Made by a program: the position numbers and the translations under genes
The notes under the pieces: generated by a model
Seen by the model: only the letters and a program-made list of their open reading frames with translations
Told to the model about the DNA's origin: nothing
Database searches by the model: none
Shown here: positions 11,270 through 22,429 of the stretch, piece by piece
How the letters are laid out: every line of letters begins with the position of its first letter
Position numbering within the stretch: the stretch's first letter is position 1
Origin: Agelaius tricolor
Taxonomy: Eukaryota > Chordata > Aves > Passeriformes > Icteridae
Direction: 5' to 3'
Assembly: GCA_023055355.1 (NCBI GenBank)
Contig: JALJCS010000050.1
Location: 1,674,001 to 1,738,000, forward strand
Length of the DNA: 64,000 nt

Positions 11270-11825
11270 CGGCTCTGGCTGGTTTGGCCTCCCATGGGCT
11301 GCCTGACTGCTCCAAGGGACCTTTGCATGTAGAGGGTCACTTCTCATCTGCTGCTGAAACACTGGGACTCTTTGCTTTCCTTCCCAATAGATATGAGCTG
11401 TCCATCTGCTCCAGGCACCCATGGCCAGAATTGGGATTTCACCTCCAAATTTCCTTCAGTCCAGGGATTCTTCCCATAGGAATATTGCCAGAACAAGTCT
11501 GGCTGGCAGTGGTTTCACAAGGGTCACCTCTCATCTGTCCCCAAAACATTGGGGGAGGCTCCATGCTGTCCTTCCCATGAGAAAGAACTGTCCTGCTTCT
11601 CCAGTTGCCCATGGCCGAGATTGGGTTTCCACCTCCAAAATTCCCTAAATCCAAAATCTGCTATTCCTGACAAGTCTGGCTGGCCTTGGCCTACTGAGGC
11701 TCTCACCTGCCTTCCAAACCTTGGGGCTCTGTGCTTTCCTTCCTATGGAAAAGAACTGTCCTTCTCAGCCAGGTGCCCATGGCCACAATTGGGATTTCAC
11801 CTCCAACATTGCCTGTTGTGACAGA
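11270..11825. repeat. ~180-bp tandem repeat, three units (copy A)
   Basis: Each unit contains GCCCATGGCC then a GATTGGGWTTYCACCTCCAA-type block (near 11,417, 11,606 and 11,777), preceded by CTTTCCTTCC and AACTGTCC. Unit spacing is about 170-190 bp. Confidence 0.85.
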
Positions 11826-12640
11826 CTGGAGGAGATTGTTGGCTCCAAACATTTTGTGTGTGGGGGAGGAAGGGGCAGGTCGGGCCTTGCCCTGCCCTGT
11901 AAGCCCAGCCCTGCCCTGCCCTGTGACCCCAATGCCCCCAGGGGCCTCCAGTGGGTTTACGGTTTCTACCTGAACCGCGGCACACTGAACCCCCAGCACC
12001 GCCGTCCAAGCCTGGGCACTGGGGCCCTCTTGGCTCTACTCAGTGCTGCTGCTGTACTCGGGGCACCCCAAACCCCGGTAGGGACCTGTGTCCCCCCACT
12101 CCAGGGATTGTGCACGACTCACACTGCCCCGATCCTCCCCGCAGCCGGAGCTCCCTTCGGGGTTTGCGTGCCAACTCACCAATTCGTCTGCCACCCTCAG
12201 CACGTCCTGAGGGCGCCTACCAAGCCTGAAGGGGGAAGGCCGACCCCTTGCGTGCCACTCACATTTCTATTCCTCCCACGCCCGGAGGGGGGCCCACCTT
12301 ATCCCCCTGGGAGGCGTCTCACTCACTCAGGCTTCTCCTGCTTCCCTCCGTTTCTGGCCGGTCCCCTGGCAGGAGTCTGGAACCGCGGTACTCGGAGGCC
12401 CACAGCTGCTTCGGGGCTCCGAGCTGCTGGGCCCCATCTCACACACACTTCTTTCGCTTGCCTCCTACTCCTGACACCGCCTTTACTTACCCATGCTCCT
12501 CCACACTCTTTGCTCCTAGGCTGCTGCCGACCGCTCCAGATAAGGCCAGATATCCCGCAGGCCCTCAGTCCTCTTCGGGTGTGGCCTGTCCCGGACCAGT
12601 CCCCCAGCCTGTTATGAATGGCCCGTGAGCAGCTCTTTAG
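11826..12640. other. GC-rich stretch with no supported gene (copy A)
   Basis: A 298-codon plus-strand frame crosses this stretch and is kept in copy B (42,705-43,601). Its start lies in the 180-bp repeat and its product is Pro/Leu/Ala-rich without a recognisable domain. A coding role is not supported. It may be the internal or U5-side part of the LTR-like unit that follows. Confidence 0.4.
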
Positions 12641-13100
12641 TGATTTCAGCTTTACTGGAAACAGTCTAGGCAGGGCACCCATGGGGTGTGCGCACACCAC
12701 CGCTCCCCAGATGGCGTGGAGGAGGAGGAGGTCAGCTCCGTCCTCCAGCAGAGCTGGGTCTTCTTTCCTCACAAGAGTCTCTGAGTAGACGCCTGTTGGT
12801 TTCAGATTCATAATATTTATACTGCTCGTGGCCCACTCTGGTTAGGTTGATGAAGGCTAAAAGTTGTGACCAGGGTCTTTGATATTGTCTTATATTCCCT
12901 CTGTTTAGAAGTGTTATTTTGATTCTTTATTTGCATGGTGGTTCGTTGTTCTAGGGGTTTTTGTTATGTAATCCCTTTCTGCTAAGTCTTATGGGAGTTT
13001 CATATTTTCTTATTAGGTGACGTCATCATCCTCTTTATGGTCTCGGGTGGTTTGCCATTTTAGATGAGAGTGGGAGTAGCGGGGAGAATACCCAACAGTA
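12640..13100 (-). mobile_element. LTR-like unit, minus orientation (copy A)
   Basis: Read on the minus strand, the segment begins TGTTGGGTATTC near 13,099. It has a TATAAATATTA box at 12,811-12,821 and a weak AGTAAA-type poly(A) signal about 160 bp downstream. The layout resembles a retroviral U3-R-U5. The 3' end and target duplication are not seen. Copy B equivalent: about 43,625-44,090. Confidence 0.35.
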
Positions 13101-14169
13101 AGGGGATTTACATAATCATAAAACCTTTAAAAAAACAATTAAAACTAACACCGACACTTTACTTAACTATAAAACATTAAACAAACCATCTATATCTATC
13201 ATTGGAACTTTCTATTAACTCCATTAACAATGTATTCTCTACAACACTGTGGGAAGTTGTGGAACCAAGGGGATCATTGTGGCACTGTTGGGGCCCATGG
13301 AACCAAGGGGCCAGTGTGCAAACAAGAGGCCATTGTGAGCCTGTGGGGTGTAACAGCCCAGAACACTGAAATGCTGCAGGTAAACAAAGGCTCCTTGAGT
13401 TTGGTGCACAGCAGGAACACCAGCCACATATTCTCAAGAGGTCAAAAGGACACAAAATGTTACTGGCAAAGTACAAAAACACAAGAAACTTTGGAAGAGG
13501 ATTTAATGCAACATCCAATTACACAGAAGACACTTATCATAGCAGTAACTTCATTAACTTAGCTCATTCAACCTCAAAATCATTGAACACATAAACTGCT
13601 GAGGTGCCTAAAAATGTTGCATATAAAGAGCATTAGAAAGAGAAGAAAGAGAGAGAGACAGAAAGACAGAAGCTCTATAGAAAGACACACATATGACTAT
13701 CAGTTCCTAGGGTTCCAGTGTGGGTGAGACACAAACCCCAGGAGAAGGCAGAGTCCATACCAGGGGCTGACCTTGTGCTCCGTGTTTTTAAGACCCCGGG
13801 CCTTTGTGGGCCTGCTCCCAGGTGGGATTTCTGATGGCTCAGGCAATTCGGGCTGGGTTAGCACTGTCCCCACTGTGTGACTGACTGACAGCTCATCCCA
13901 CAGTGTCTCAGGACATTGATCTCATCCAGCCTCTGACAGTGACCATGGTGACACCAGGAACTTCATGGAACCATGGGTCGGTTGTGACCAGGTGGGTCCA
14001 AGGACACCACGGTGACACTGGGGAACCTCATGGGAACAAGTGGCCATTGTGACGCTGTGGATCCCCATGGAACCAAGGGAACATGGAACAGGCTGATGCC
14101 TTCAGTTTTAGCTGTCATATCTCCAGATTCTGTACTGCATTAGTCTGTAACTCTGGACTTCATACAGAG
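13101..14169. other. Non-coding stretch with minisatellite scraps (copy A)
   Basis: No gene seen. It holds two small groups of 37-bp-type units (13,240-13,350 and 13,940-14,090) and a purine-rich tract (about 13,630-13,680, GAAAGAGA-like). Copy B equivalent: 44,091-45,160, which lacks a few bases near 14,075. Confidence 0.5.
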
Positions 14170-14525
14170 TGTTAGCAAGTTCTCTTCACAGTGTAGTCAG
14201 ACAAAACAATCCTTTTCCAGCCCCAGAACCAGATGCTGTTGCAGCTTCAGGCCCCAAAAGGGCAAACAACAGCAAATTTAGGAGAGCAAACTGGGAGGAT
14301 GGGACTGCATCACCTGAGGCTGTAATTGGACATTTAACCCCAATATTTAAATGGACCAAACCTTATAAAAGTGGGAAAACCCCTGACCAGTCATCCATTT
14401 TGAGTGTAGCCTTGGCTGGGCTCTTGTCCTGCTCAAGGTGAATCCTTTGAAGGCCTTGTAATAAATCCCTACTTTATTCCTTTAACTCTGCCCAGCCTCT
14501 GTTCCAGGGAGCCTCTCCAGGCATC
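14170..14525 (+). mobile_element. LTR-like unit, plus orientation (copy A)
   Basis: The segment starts TGTTAGCAAG, has a TATAAAAG box near 14,364 and an AATAAATCCC poly(A) signal near 14,460, and ends near CAGGCATCA. Box spacing fits a short avian ERV LTR. No target duplication was identified, so the ends are tentative. Confidence 0.5.
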
Positions 14526-15617
14526 AAGCTGATCAGTGCCCGGAGAGCAAAGGATTGCTCAGGAAGTCTCCCTCACCCTCGGACAGCCCCATCTGACCAG
14601 GGCAAAAATCCAGTGGGGAGGAGAACATTATCTTGGGCCTTGGAAGGTGTGTTCTGCCTTTGCTTTGCACTTCCTTTCCTTGGACATTTGTGACATCCAC
14701 TTTGAGGAACTGAGGCTCATGGAGTTGGCACCAAATCTCCCATGGGGCTCCTCAGAGTGCACAAAGCCCAAAGGAGCTGCACCTCGACTAGAATTAGCTT
14801 CAAGAATTAATTTTGTCAGGAGTGAAATTAATGAAAAAGATTTCAATGAACAATTACTTTAAATGATTTTTTCCCATTTTCAAGATTTTCTCTCCTTAGT
14901 TTTCTTTTCATAAGAAGCAATATAACATTATTTTCTAATTGATATTGAAGCAGGGTGTTCCCTAAGGAAGTCTTGATTGGTAGGAAAGATCTTCCTTGAG
15001 GTCAGGCACTGCCTCTATGGATAAAACTTTGCTTCTCACATTTTCAATACTGCCATTTCTCTCCTGGGCCTTCAGGCACCTGCATCCCTTTTCACCTTCT
15101 AGAAGGCAGTCATCTGCGTCTCAGCTGCTTTTATTATTTAGGACAGGAATGATGTTTTCTGTGGTGGCGAAACAGCAGCCAAAGGCTGCAAACTGAATCC
15201 TGACCTGAGCCGACAGAAGCCATGAGAAAGCTGACAACTCTTTGTGAGAACAGAGATGTGCAGCAGTGAAAAACAACTTGTTTTTCCTGAGATAGAGCTC
15301 GAGGACTGTGCAAAACAACCGACTTTCCCTGAAAAAGAGCTCTAGGACTGTGATAAACGCTAGCCACCCGCATAAACTGTTTTTTCACTCTTAGATAGAA
15401 AAATGAAAACTATCTCTCACAAACAACTTTTCCTGCACTTACACACCAGGGGTTTGAGTGACCAATCAATCACCTGTGAGTAAAACATCTCCAAACACAT
15501 TCTGCACATCAGCACAAGACAGGAGAAGCAAATGAGATAAGCATTGTTCTCCTTTTCCTCTGAGGCTTCTCAGCTTCCCAGGAGAAAAATCCTGGGCGGA
15601 GGGATTTTTTCAGAGAA
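14526..15617. other. Non-coding stretch (copy A)
   Basis: No gene or element recognised. A local duplication is visible: GAGCTCGAGGACTGTG near 15,297 and GAGCTCTAGGACTGTG near 15,339, each preceded by TTTCCCTGA- or TTTTCCTGA-like sequence. Copy B equivalent: 45,516-46,597. Confidence 0.4.
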
Positions 15618-16119
15618 TGTGAATGCCCCAGTGTTAGAGATGAGTAATGAGATGGTTGGCTCTCCCAATTAGAGGGTGAACATGATCAGTATGTTAAGAG
15701 AAGTTGTACAGATGTAGAGTTCTGTTACTGCAATGTGTCCCCCCCCCGCCCAGCATTGTTGTCCCGGGATGATCTTGGTAGTGCGGGCATTTGGGGAGGG
15801 GCAGATTGTTCCTAAGAGGCTCGGCTTAGCAACAGCTGAGCTCCAATCCAGTTCCAAGAAAGCAGTCTGCAGCAATGGACAGCGACCAAGAGTCAAGAGA
15901 CAGCCTTTGGGAGGAGCTAGGGCTGCCTGTTGCAACAGCAAGGATATAAAAGGGAGAGCAGCCATTGTGTGGATGAGCCAGCCACGTGGTTACCAGCCAC
16001 AAAGTGGGGGAGGCTCCCAGCACTGTCACTTTTTCCTTATTTAGTCCTTTTGTTGTAAGTTTCGTTAAGTTTTTAATAGACCTTTCAAAATTTTGAGAAG
16101 TGAGCACTCATTTCTCACA
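15618..16119 (+). mobile_element. LTR-like unit, plus orientation (copy A)
   Basis: The interval runs from TGTGAATGCC to a TTTCTCACA end, about 502 bp, with a GATATAAAAGGGAG TATA box near 15,944. TG...CA termini suggest a solo LTR. No clear flanking duplication is visible and no canonical AATAAA follows the TATA box, so the assignment is tentative. Confidence 0.5.
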
Positions 16120-16421
16120 GGGAGAAAAAGTTTTAAAAGAAAGTTGTTCTGAATTTTTTTTTTTCTTTTAAACCCAGGCCATTCCTTCCATGCTCACAGT
16201 GAACCACAGCCTTTCTCACCACCTGCACAGCCACCCCCCACTGAACCCACTCCCCCTGGACTCTGCACAACTCCCAACACACCATTTGTCTGGGGGAAAG
16301 CACAGACTGTGTCAAGGCAGCAGAGTCCAGACCTGGCCTGACTTCCCCAGACCACTGGAAAGGAGGAAATCCAGACCCACGGACACACACACGGACACAG
16401 AGCAAAGCTTTGCTCAAAGGG

Positions 16422-16427
16422 TTTATT
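16422..16427 (-). terminator. Poly(A) signal of the secreted-protein gene (copy A)
   Basis: AATAAA on the minus strand about 215 bp beyond the TAG. It is the first canonical signal downstream of the coding end. Copy B: 47,404-47,409. Confidence 0.55.
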
Positions 16428-16641
16428 GACTATTGATTGATTATTCTTCAGGGGAAATGGCCCAGGGCTCAAAGGGGTCAGGGGGTTCCTGCAGGGATGA
16501 TCATCTCCTCATGCCACTGGAGAGGAAAAAGGACACTGGTCCTTGCCAGCCTAAAAGACAAAGCCCAGAAGGTGACCCCTGGAGCCCACTGGGCCATGGC
16601 TGGGCTTTGTCCCCAGCCCTGTCCCTGCAGGCACGGCTCAC

Positions 16642-17918
16642 CTAGGCATCCAGAGAGGCAGCCAGGCGCTTCTGCCGCAGGAGAGCCCGCAGCTCTTCAG
16701 CCACAGGGGGCTGGGGACAAAGGCAGCGTTAGAGACACACTGGGGGCACTGGGCTGCACTGGGAGGCAGGGGAGAGCAGGGGGGCCTTGGGGAAGGGGCT
16801 GTGGGAGCAATGGGGTGCAGGAGCTGCTGTGCTGCTGCCCAGAAGCACTGGGCTCCTGGCCAAGAGGCACAGCTGGGGCAGGGGCTGCGTCCTGGCTCAT
16901 CCAGGGGCTCCTGGGCTGACAGGGATGGGAATGCAGCAGGGCCCTGGGCAAAGGCTTCCCTGGGGAGCAGCCCTGGGCCAGGGCATTGTCTGGGCTGTCA
17001 GGAGGGGTGCACTGGGCTCTGCTGGGACAGTCTGGGATGGCCTGGGCTGTGCTGGCCAGGCAAGGGGAGGCTCTGACAGCGGCAGAACTCGTGGTACCCA
17101 CCAGAGGCGTCTCCAGGACCGCGACATTGTCTAAATCCAACTGCAGAGAGACCAGGAGACCTCGCTGGTCACTGGGATGTCCCCGGTGCCAGCAAGGGAT
17201 GGGGGCACACCACTGCCCCCCAATGCTTTGAGGGGATGCCCTCCCATGCCAGCAGCCCACTCACCTCCCGCAGATCATCTTGGGTTCCTTCCAGGAGTGC
17301 CTGGAAAGAAGAACAAAGGCTGGGTCTGGACTGGACCTTGTGGGGCTGGGGGGGACACGGGTGCAGGGAGCAGGGCGCAGGCAGAGGGATGGGAATTCAG
17401 GGCCTCCAAGGAGATCTGTTTGAGGTGGGGGGAGACCCAAAGACACTGATCTGGGGTCACTTGAGGGCCCAGGGGACAGGGCTGGGGGTGTGGAAGGAGC
17501 AGGGTGTGAGGTACAGGGGAGGAGAAAGGAACTGAGGTGTAGGGACATGGGAGGGCAAGGGAGGGGCTTGGTGGTGACAGGAGAATGAGGACAGGTGGGG
17601 ACAAAACCAACGGGACTGGGAGATGGTGTGGGAGTGGGGGTGAGTCAGGGAATTGTACAGGGGGACCCCTCTGCAGTGGCCAGGAAGAAAGGCAAAGGAT
17701 TGAGGGGGGACATGGAAGGAAAGGCCTCAGGAATGGTCAGTGGGAGGGCGTTTGGGGACCCTGAATGGGACACAGAGGAGGCACCAAAAGGGTGGGAAGG
17801 GAGGCCAGAAAGGGCAGGATGTGGGGACAGCGTTTGGCTGGTGCCTCACCTTGGCCTGTGCCGGGGGGCACAGCAGGATGGAGAAGAGCAGGGCCACGCT
17901 GAGCACAGCCACCTTCAT
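16642..17918 (-). CDS. Small secreted protein, 70 aa, four coding exons (copy A)
   Basis: Coding exons on the minus strand are 17,918-17,850, 17,300-17,265, 17,140-17,102 and 16,710-16,642 (69, 36, 39 and 69 bp). Every intron has GT and AG ends, all junctions are phase 0, and the joined frame is open to a TAG. Residues 1-22 are a clear signal peptide (MKVAVLSVALLFSILL, then CPPAQA), so cleavage should leave about 48 residues. The mature part has no cysteine. It starts with an acidic ALLEGTQDDLRE exon and ends in a basic, helix-prone exon with RALLRQKR, a possible convertase site. A GATAAAG box lies 53 bp upstream of the ATG and an AATAAA about 215 bp after the stop. I do not recognise the family. 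An apolipoprotein-like or hormone-like peptide is conceivable but unsupported. Confidence 0.72.
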
Positions 17919-17970
17919 CTTCCTCTGGCTCTGGGCAGCGCTGCCTGAGGCTGCAGCAGGTGAGGAGCAC

Positions 17971-17977
17971 CTTTATC
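17971..17977 (-). promoter_or_regulatory. TATA-like box of the secreted-protein gene (copy A)
   Basis: GATAAAG on the minus strand, 53 bp upstream of the start codon, is placed as expected for a core promoter with a 20-30 base 5' UTR. Copy B has the same box at 48,954-48,960. Confidence 0.45.
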
Positions 17978-17979
17978 CC

Positions 17980-19257
17980 TGCCGGGACTCCTCCCTGCAC
18001 CCTCCCTGCCAGCCCCCAGGCCAAAGCCCTGCTTGGCACAGCCCCCAGCCCTGGCCACAAGCCCAGCCCTGGCACAGAGTCCATCCCACCCCACCTGTGG
18101 CACGGATCCAGCCCCCTTGCCCGGCATCCCTCCAGCTTCCTGCACGGGGCAGCTGCCCCTGGAAGGGCCCAGGCACCTGGGGGGCCAAGGGGGGCAGGCA
18201 GGGAGCCAAAGGCACCTGGGGACCCTGTGGGCACAGCCCCCAGTCCAACACAATCCATCCTCCAACAGCCCCCAGTGCCAGATCCCCCATCTCCTGCTGC
18301 CCCTCCCCTCCCAGAGCTTTCCCTGGGGGACACCCCAGAGCTGAGCCCGGCCCCAAACCCAACATGTGGGAGAACAAGGGGAACAAGGGACATGGGATCA
18401 GGTGGCTGATTGGCATCTCAGCCACTGCAGACACTGGGGAGCACTGGGCAATGCTGAGCACCTGCAGACAAGGCTGAGGCCTGGGGAATGCCTCACGAGT
18501 GACAATTCCCACATCCACACAACCCGATAGCCCTTTCCCTGCAGATGCCAAACCCCACCAAGCTCCATGCCCACAGCACTGTCCCGAGGGGAATATGCCC
18601 TGCCCTGCCCCTCATCCTGTCACACCTGCAGCCACGGAGCCCTCCCAGAGCACCTGGGTCATGGCCCTGGCTCTGGGCCCAGGCCAGCACTGGCCCTGAG
18701 CAGGATGTGCCCATCCCAGGCACATGGGGAAGTGGGCACCTGTCCCCAGGCAGCCACTCGGAGCTAATTGGGGTAACAGAGGTGCCCTGTGAGGAGGAGG
18801 AGGGGTGTTGGTGCCCTGCCAGCCTCTCTGACAAGCCCTGTTTACCCAGGCCCTGAGGCACCAGGAGCACATTCAGACATCTTGGGCTTCCAGGAAGGAA
18901 AATCCACAGTGAAGTGGTTCCTGAGAGCTGTCCAAGGCTGTGATTCCTGTTGGACATTCCAGGGCATTAGTGAAGGGTTCTGCACATCTCTTTCCCCAGG
19001 GACAATGTGCATCCATCAGAGAAGTGTTATGGCCCAGCTGGGAAAACATTTCAGGCCACTGCCTTGATTGTTTGCTCTGGAACTCACCCAAGGAGGCACA
19101 GGGCCCAAGGGGGAAGATTTTCCTTGGGGATTTTGCTGCTTTGTTCCCTTGGAGGAGAGACCAGAGTGTCCCATGGGAGATTCTTGACCAGATGGACAAG
19201 AGCTGTGATGTCATTGGTTTTCTGAGGTCACCTTGGAGAGAAATTGAGGCAGTGTCT
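17980..19257. other. Non-coding stretch between the secreted-protein gene and the ERV (copy A)
   Basis: Upstream sequence of the small gene. It is GC-rich up to about 18,350, then mixed. No further gene is supported. It is among the best conserved parts of the duplication (copy B 48,960-50,246). Confidence 0.5.
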
Positions 19258-19264
19258 GCAGGAC

Positions 19265-21143
19265 ACTTTGTCAATTCTTTTCTTAAAACACATCAGTGGT
19301 GCTGAAATGATAACAACTATGAGAAGGACCCACAATAAACTTTTAAGAATGGGGGCCACCCACACAGGAAGGCCCCACTGCATGAGAGTTCTGTCCATCA
19401 TGTCCACAACTTTATTTTCAGTAAGAGTCTTCATTTGCTCTTGCATTTGTTTGATGGTGGCCTGGATCGATGTGCTTTTCCATGACAGGTTAAAACAACA
19501 AAGTCCTTTGAAATCTTCACAACCATGGCCATAGGAGAGCAGCAGGAAGCCGATGGCCGCTCTGTTCTGAAGGGTTGTGGGAACTCAGCACATCACTCCG
19601 GATGTCCAGAGTTACCAAGAGAACACTTGGGGGGGGCTTGGAAATCCTGGAATGGGTCCAGGAGCATCTGGTGGCTTGATTTTAATCCTTCTAAGGATGT
19701 GACACCTGTGTGAGGACGTGAGAGTCCCTTGGGAGTGAGTGGTGCAAGAAAGATATATTTACAGGGTGAAATATAGATTTTAGGGTTTTTGGTACAGGGG
19801 GGTTATGGAGACAAGATGGAGGGATCAGGGCGTGCCTTGTCCTTCTTTCTTCTTCTTGTCATCCATTTTCTGTGGTGATGTTGGCACTTGGGGATTGGTT
19901 CATGGTAAAGGTGCACTTGCTAATATGGGTGAAAGGTATTGGGAAATAAAGGTAAATATGATATACGTAGTTTTTAGTATAAAAAGACACGACCACCCCG
20001 TGGGTGGTCAGAGTGCCCTTGGCTGCCTTGCAGGTCAGACCTCTGTTGGGCAGAAAGAAAATTCTGTAGATAAGAAATAATAAACAATCTGAAGACTGAG
20101 AAACTGAAGAGTCCAGACTCGTCCTTTGAAGCGCGGGCCGCCCCAGAACCACCCTGCCCGTGTCCGGGCAGAGACAGACAGCCGAACCGGACAAAGGGTG
20201 GCATGTCTGGTGGTTTCCTTGTCCGCTAGAAGGTCTGATAAGGCAGCGGATGTAGCCTTGGTCTGCTTACTAAGCCAGCACTCCAGGTGAGAAAGCTCAC
20301 CGAGGGCCTTCGCAGCTGCAACCCATGGTAGAAAGATGGAAACAGCGACCCTCTTCATCTTGCCCGAATTATAAATTTGGCCATCACAATTTTGATTGAA
20401 TTGGGAGTACGATCTTTTCTGGGGCGCCAATTGAGTTTCTTGTTTCCAATTTTTAATTTGGGTAGTGTTTGGGGTGAGGGTAGTAAGCGGGCCAAGGCTG
20501 CAGGGGCCCCCTTTGATCTTTGAGGGGATCCCTGCCCACTCCCTGTCACCACACATGAGAAACACTCCCCTGGGAAGCACTCTGGGAAACGGAGAGGACT
20601 TAGATAATGTTTTGGCAGTATAATTGCACCAGTCAACATCATTGTATCTCTTATCATTTGGTGATCTATCTTTTCTCACTATCATCTGTGGTTCAGATTT
20701 CTCATGCCAATTTTGTTGGGGTGGCTCCTAGAAAAAGTTGACACAAGAAGTCGCTTTGAGGAGCCCGGTAGGTCTCGTTCTTGGAGGTCCTGTGGTGCAT
20801 GGGGTAAGATCTTCATCCACTCGTCCCAGGTGTCTACCAGGGTGGGCTTCTTACCTGCACAGGCATATTCATTTGGTGACAGGGGGATTCCCACCAGACA
20901 TGTAGACAGCGGGTCTTTTGCACCTCCCATGGCCATGCAAAAGTTATCCTGCTTGAGAGATTTCCCCAGTGTGACCCATAGGTTTTCTGTTGGTTGTGGC
21001 ACGACCCATCCAACCGCTGTTTGGATGCACAGGAGCACAGTGACGGTGGCAGCAGCTGTTAAGGTATTTCGGGGTGTCCTGGGAGTGGCCATCTGGTCCT
21101 CCAGTGAGTCAGGTATCGACTGTTCGACCACTGATAGAAACAT
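19265..21143 (-). pseudogene. env: Alpharetrovirus-like env, broken (copy A)
   Basis: A surface-subunit start with a leader-like hydrophobic stretch is followed by a WVTLGKS and STCLVGIPL region (21,143 downward). A frame change near 20,700-20,740, shared with copy B, separates it from the next part (CGDREWAGIPSK, then the fusion-peptide-like FLPWVAAAKAL). The transmembrane subunit is split by a solo LTR at 19,576-20,193 and continues to a membrane span (LLWVLLIVVII) near 19,310. The last codons are lost where env joins cellular flank. It cannot make an envelope protein. Confidence 0.85.
19576..20193 (+). mobile_element. Solo LTR, 618 bp, inserted in env of copy A
   Basis: The insertion starts TGTGGGAACT and ends CCGGACA. 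It is flanked by a perfect 6-bp direct repeat AAGGGT (19,570-19,575 and 20,194-20,199). Copy B has the empty site with one AAGGGT (about 51,634-51,639). A TATAAAAAG box lies near 19,979 and an AATAAA near 20,085, giving plus orientation, opposite to the host provirus. Six-base duplications are typical of class II (alpha/beta) retroviruses. Confidence 0.95.
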
Positions 21144-21176
21144 GAATGGTCAAGTTAGTTGTCACTGTAATTTTCT

Positions 21177-21655
21177 TCATTTTGTCCCTATGGAAGGGAG
21201 GGCGAGGGATTGGCAATTGGGGCAGGTGGAGACAATTGCCTTGGCTTGGTGTCTGGAAATCTTAAATTGACCTACTAAAGCTGGAGCATTCTGAGGGAAG
21301 AATGCATGGCTTAGACGAGCCTGTTGAAAGACATGTGGTGCAGCGGGGGAAATGTGGGTGGCACTTGCTGCCATTGCTAACAAGTCTGCTCTCCGCTTGC
21401 CCTCAGTGATGTATCTTGGCAGCTCTGTGTGCTACCGGATGTGCAGGATGTGATAAGGTTGCTCTCTGTGGGAGATGAACCAAATTAATTCAGAGAGCAA
21501 GCTGTAGAATTTTTTATTTTGGACTTCCTTGATCAGGGCACGCTCTGCCCGCTCTGCTATCCCAGTGACATATGCAGAACCTGTGACTGAATTGAAGGGT
21601 TGTTGGAATGTTCGAAACACCCTCACAGCTGCAGCAAGTTCTGCAGTCTGGGGGG
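21177..21655 (-). pseudogene. pol: Alpharetrovirus-like pol fragment: RNase H end and integrase N-terminus (copy A)
   Basis: It contains the last RNase H motif (TGSAYVTGIAERAE), then an integrase zinc-binding segment with a CPNC motif. A TAG at 21,432-21,434 is private to this copy, as copy B has a sense codon. The 5' part is cut near 21,655 where the sequence jumps to satellite DNA. Confidence 0.8.
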
Positions 21656-21739
21656 AACCTTCAACAACACTTGCTTACATACTATAGAAACCTTCTATCA
21701 AACCTTAAAAATTCTCTACAAATTCATTTCCAACATTAC

Positions 21740-22425
21740 TGGGTCTGGCACTGCCCAGATCTGGTATTTGCTGCCACCTCCAGCGCCCAGATCTGGAAAT
21801 TCCCTTGTTCCGGCAGAGCCAAGTCCAGCAATTTTCTGGTAAAGAAAGCCAAAATCTGGCAATTTCCCACTGCTGACACCGGCAATGCCAACATCTGGTG
21901 TTTGCTGCCACCGCCCGTACCCCAGTCTGGACATTTATCGGTTCCAACACAGCCCAAGTGCAGCAGTTTTTTGGAAAAAGAAGACAAAACGCAGCAATTT
22001 CCTGGTGCCAAGACTGTCACCACCCAGACCTGGTGTTTGATGGCACCGCCCATGCCCAGATCTGAACATTTCCCCGTGCCACCACAGCCCAAGTCCAGCA
22101 ATTTGCTGGCAAAGAAAGCCAAAACCAGGCAAATACCTGGTGCCTACACTACTCCGATCTCGTGTGTGCTGACACCGACAGTGCCCAGATCCGGAATTTT
22201 TCAGATGCCTGCACAGCACAATTCCAGCAGTTTGCTGGCACAGAAAGGTCACATTTGGCAATTTTCCAGTGCCAGCACATTCCCCGCCAAGATCTGGTGT
22301 GCGCTGGCACTGCCAGTGCCCACATCTGGCAATTTCCCAGTGCTGGCACAACCGAAATGCAGCCATTTTCTGGCAAAGAAAGCCAAACCCGGTAGCTTCC
22401 TGGTGCTGCCACCAGCACCACTGTC
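21740..22425. repeat. ~133-bp satellite, about five units (copy A side)
   Basis: Units begin with CCAGATCTGGTGTTTGCTG-like sequence near 21,753, 21,891, 22,024, 22,153 and 22,288. Each unit then has GCAATTTCCCAGTGC, CACAGCCCAAGTCCAGCA and CTGGCAAAGAAAGCC blocks. Spacing is 131-138 bp. Both strands stay open over hundreds of codons because stop codons are rare in the unit. Confidence 0.93.
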
Positions 22426-22429
22426 TCTG

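Larger units (their letters stand above)
19258..21655 (-). mobile_element. Alpharetrovirus-like provirus remnant (copy A)
   Basis: Minus-strand order is the RNase H end, the integrase N-terminus, then directly env. Most of integrase is absent, so pol and env abut near 21,150. Relative to copy B this copy has lost reverse transcriptase (about 1.9 kb, joined near 21,665) and the env end with the 3' LTR (about 1.1 kb, joined at about 19,265). A solo LTR of another family interrupts env. No 5' LTR or gag is seen. Confidence 0.8.
1..22151. repeat. Copy A of a ~31-kb tandem segmental duplication
   Basis: Base 1 matches base 31,048, and the match continues with few substitutions to the satellite near 22,150 (copy B 55,530). 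The offset moves from about 31,047 to 30,983 and then 31,440 through indels. Long stretches, for example 5,640-6,500 against 36,690-37,550, differ at about one site by eye. The left edge lies outside the window, so the true unit may be longer. Both copies are in direct orientation. Allelic sequence joined in tandem by assembly is an alternative, though private LTR insertions and deletions show the two are distinct sequences. Confidence 0.95.

Noticed and set aside
10096..11422. Minus-strand frames with repeated C-H-N-G and SVTM, resembling a zinc-finger array
   Set aside because: They are produced by the 37-bp minisatellite. Cys/His spacing does not fit C2H2 fingers, and frames differ between copies.
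11721..12617. 298-codon frame conserved in both copies
   Set aside because: Conservation equals the surrounding non-coding DNA, the start lies in a tandem repeat, and no domain is recognisable.
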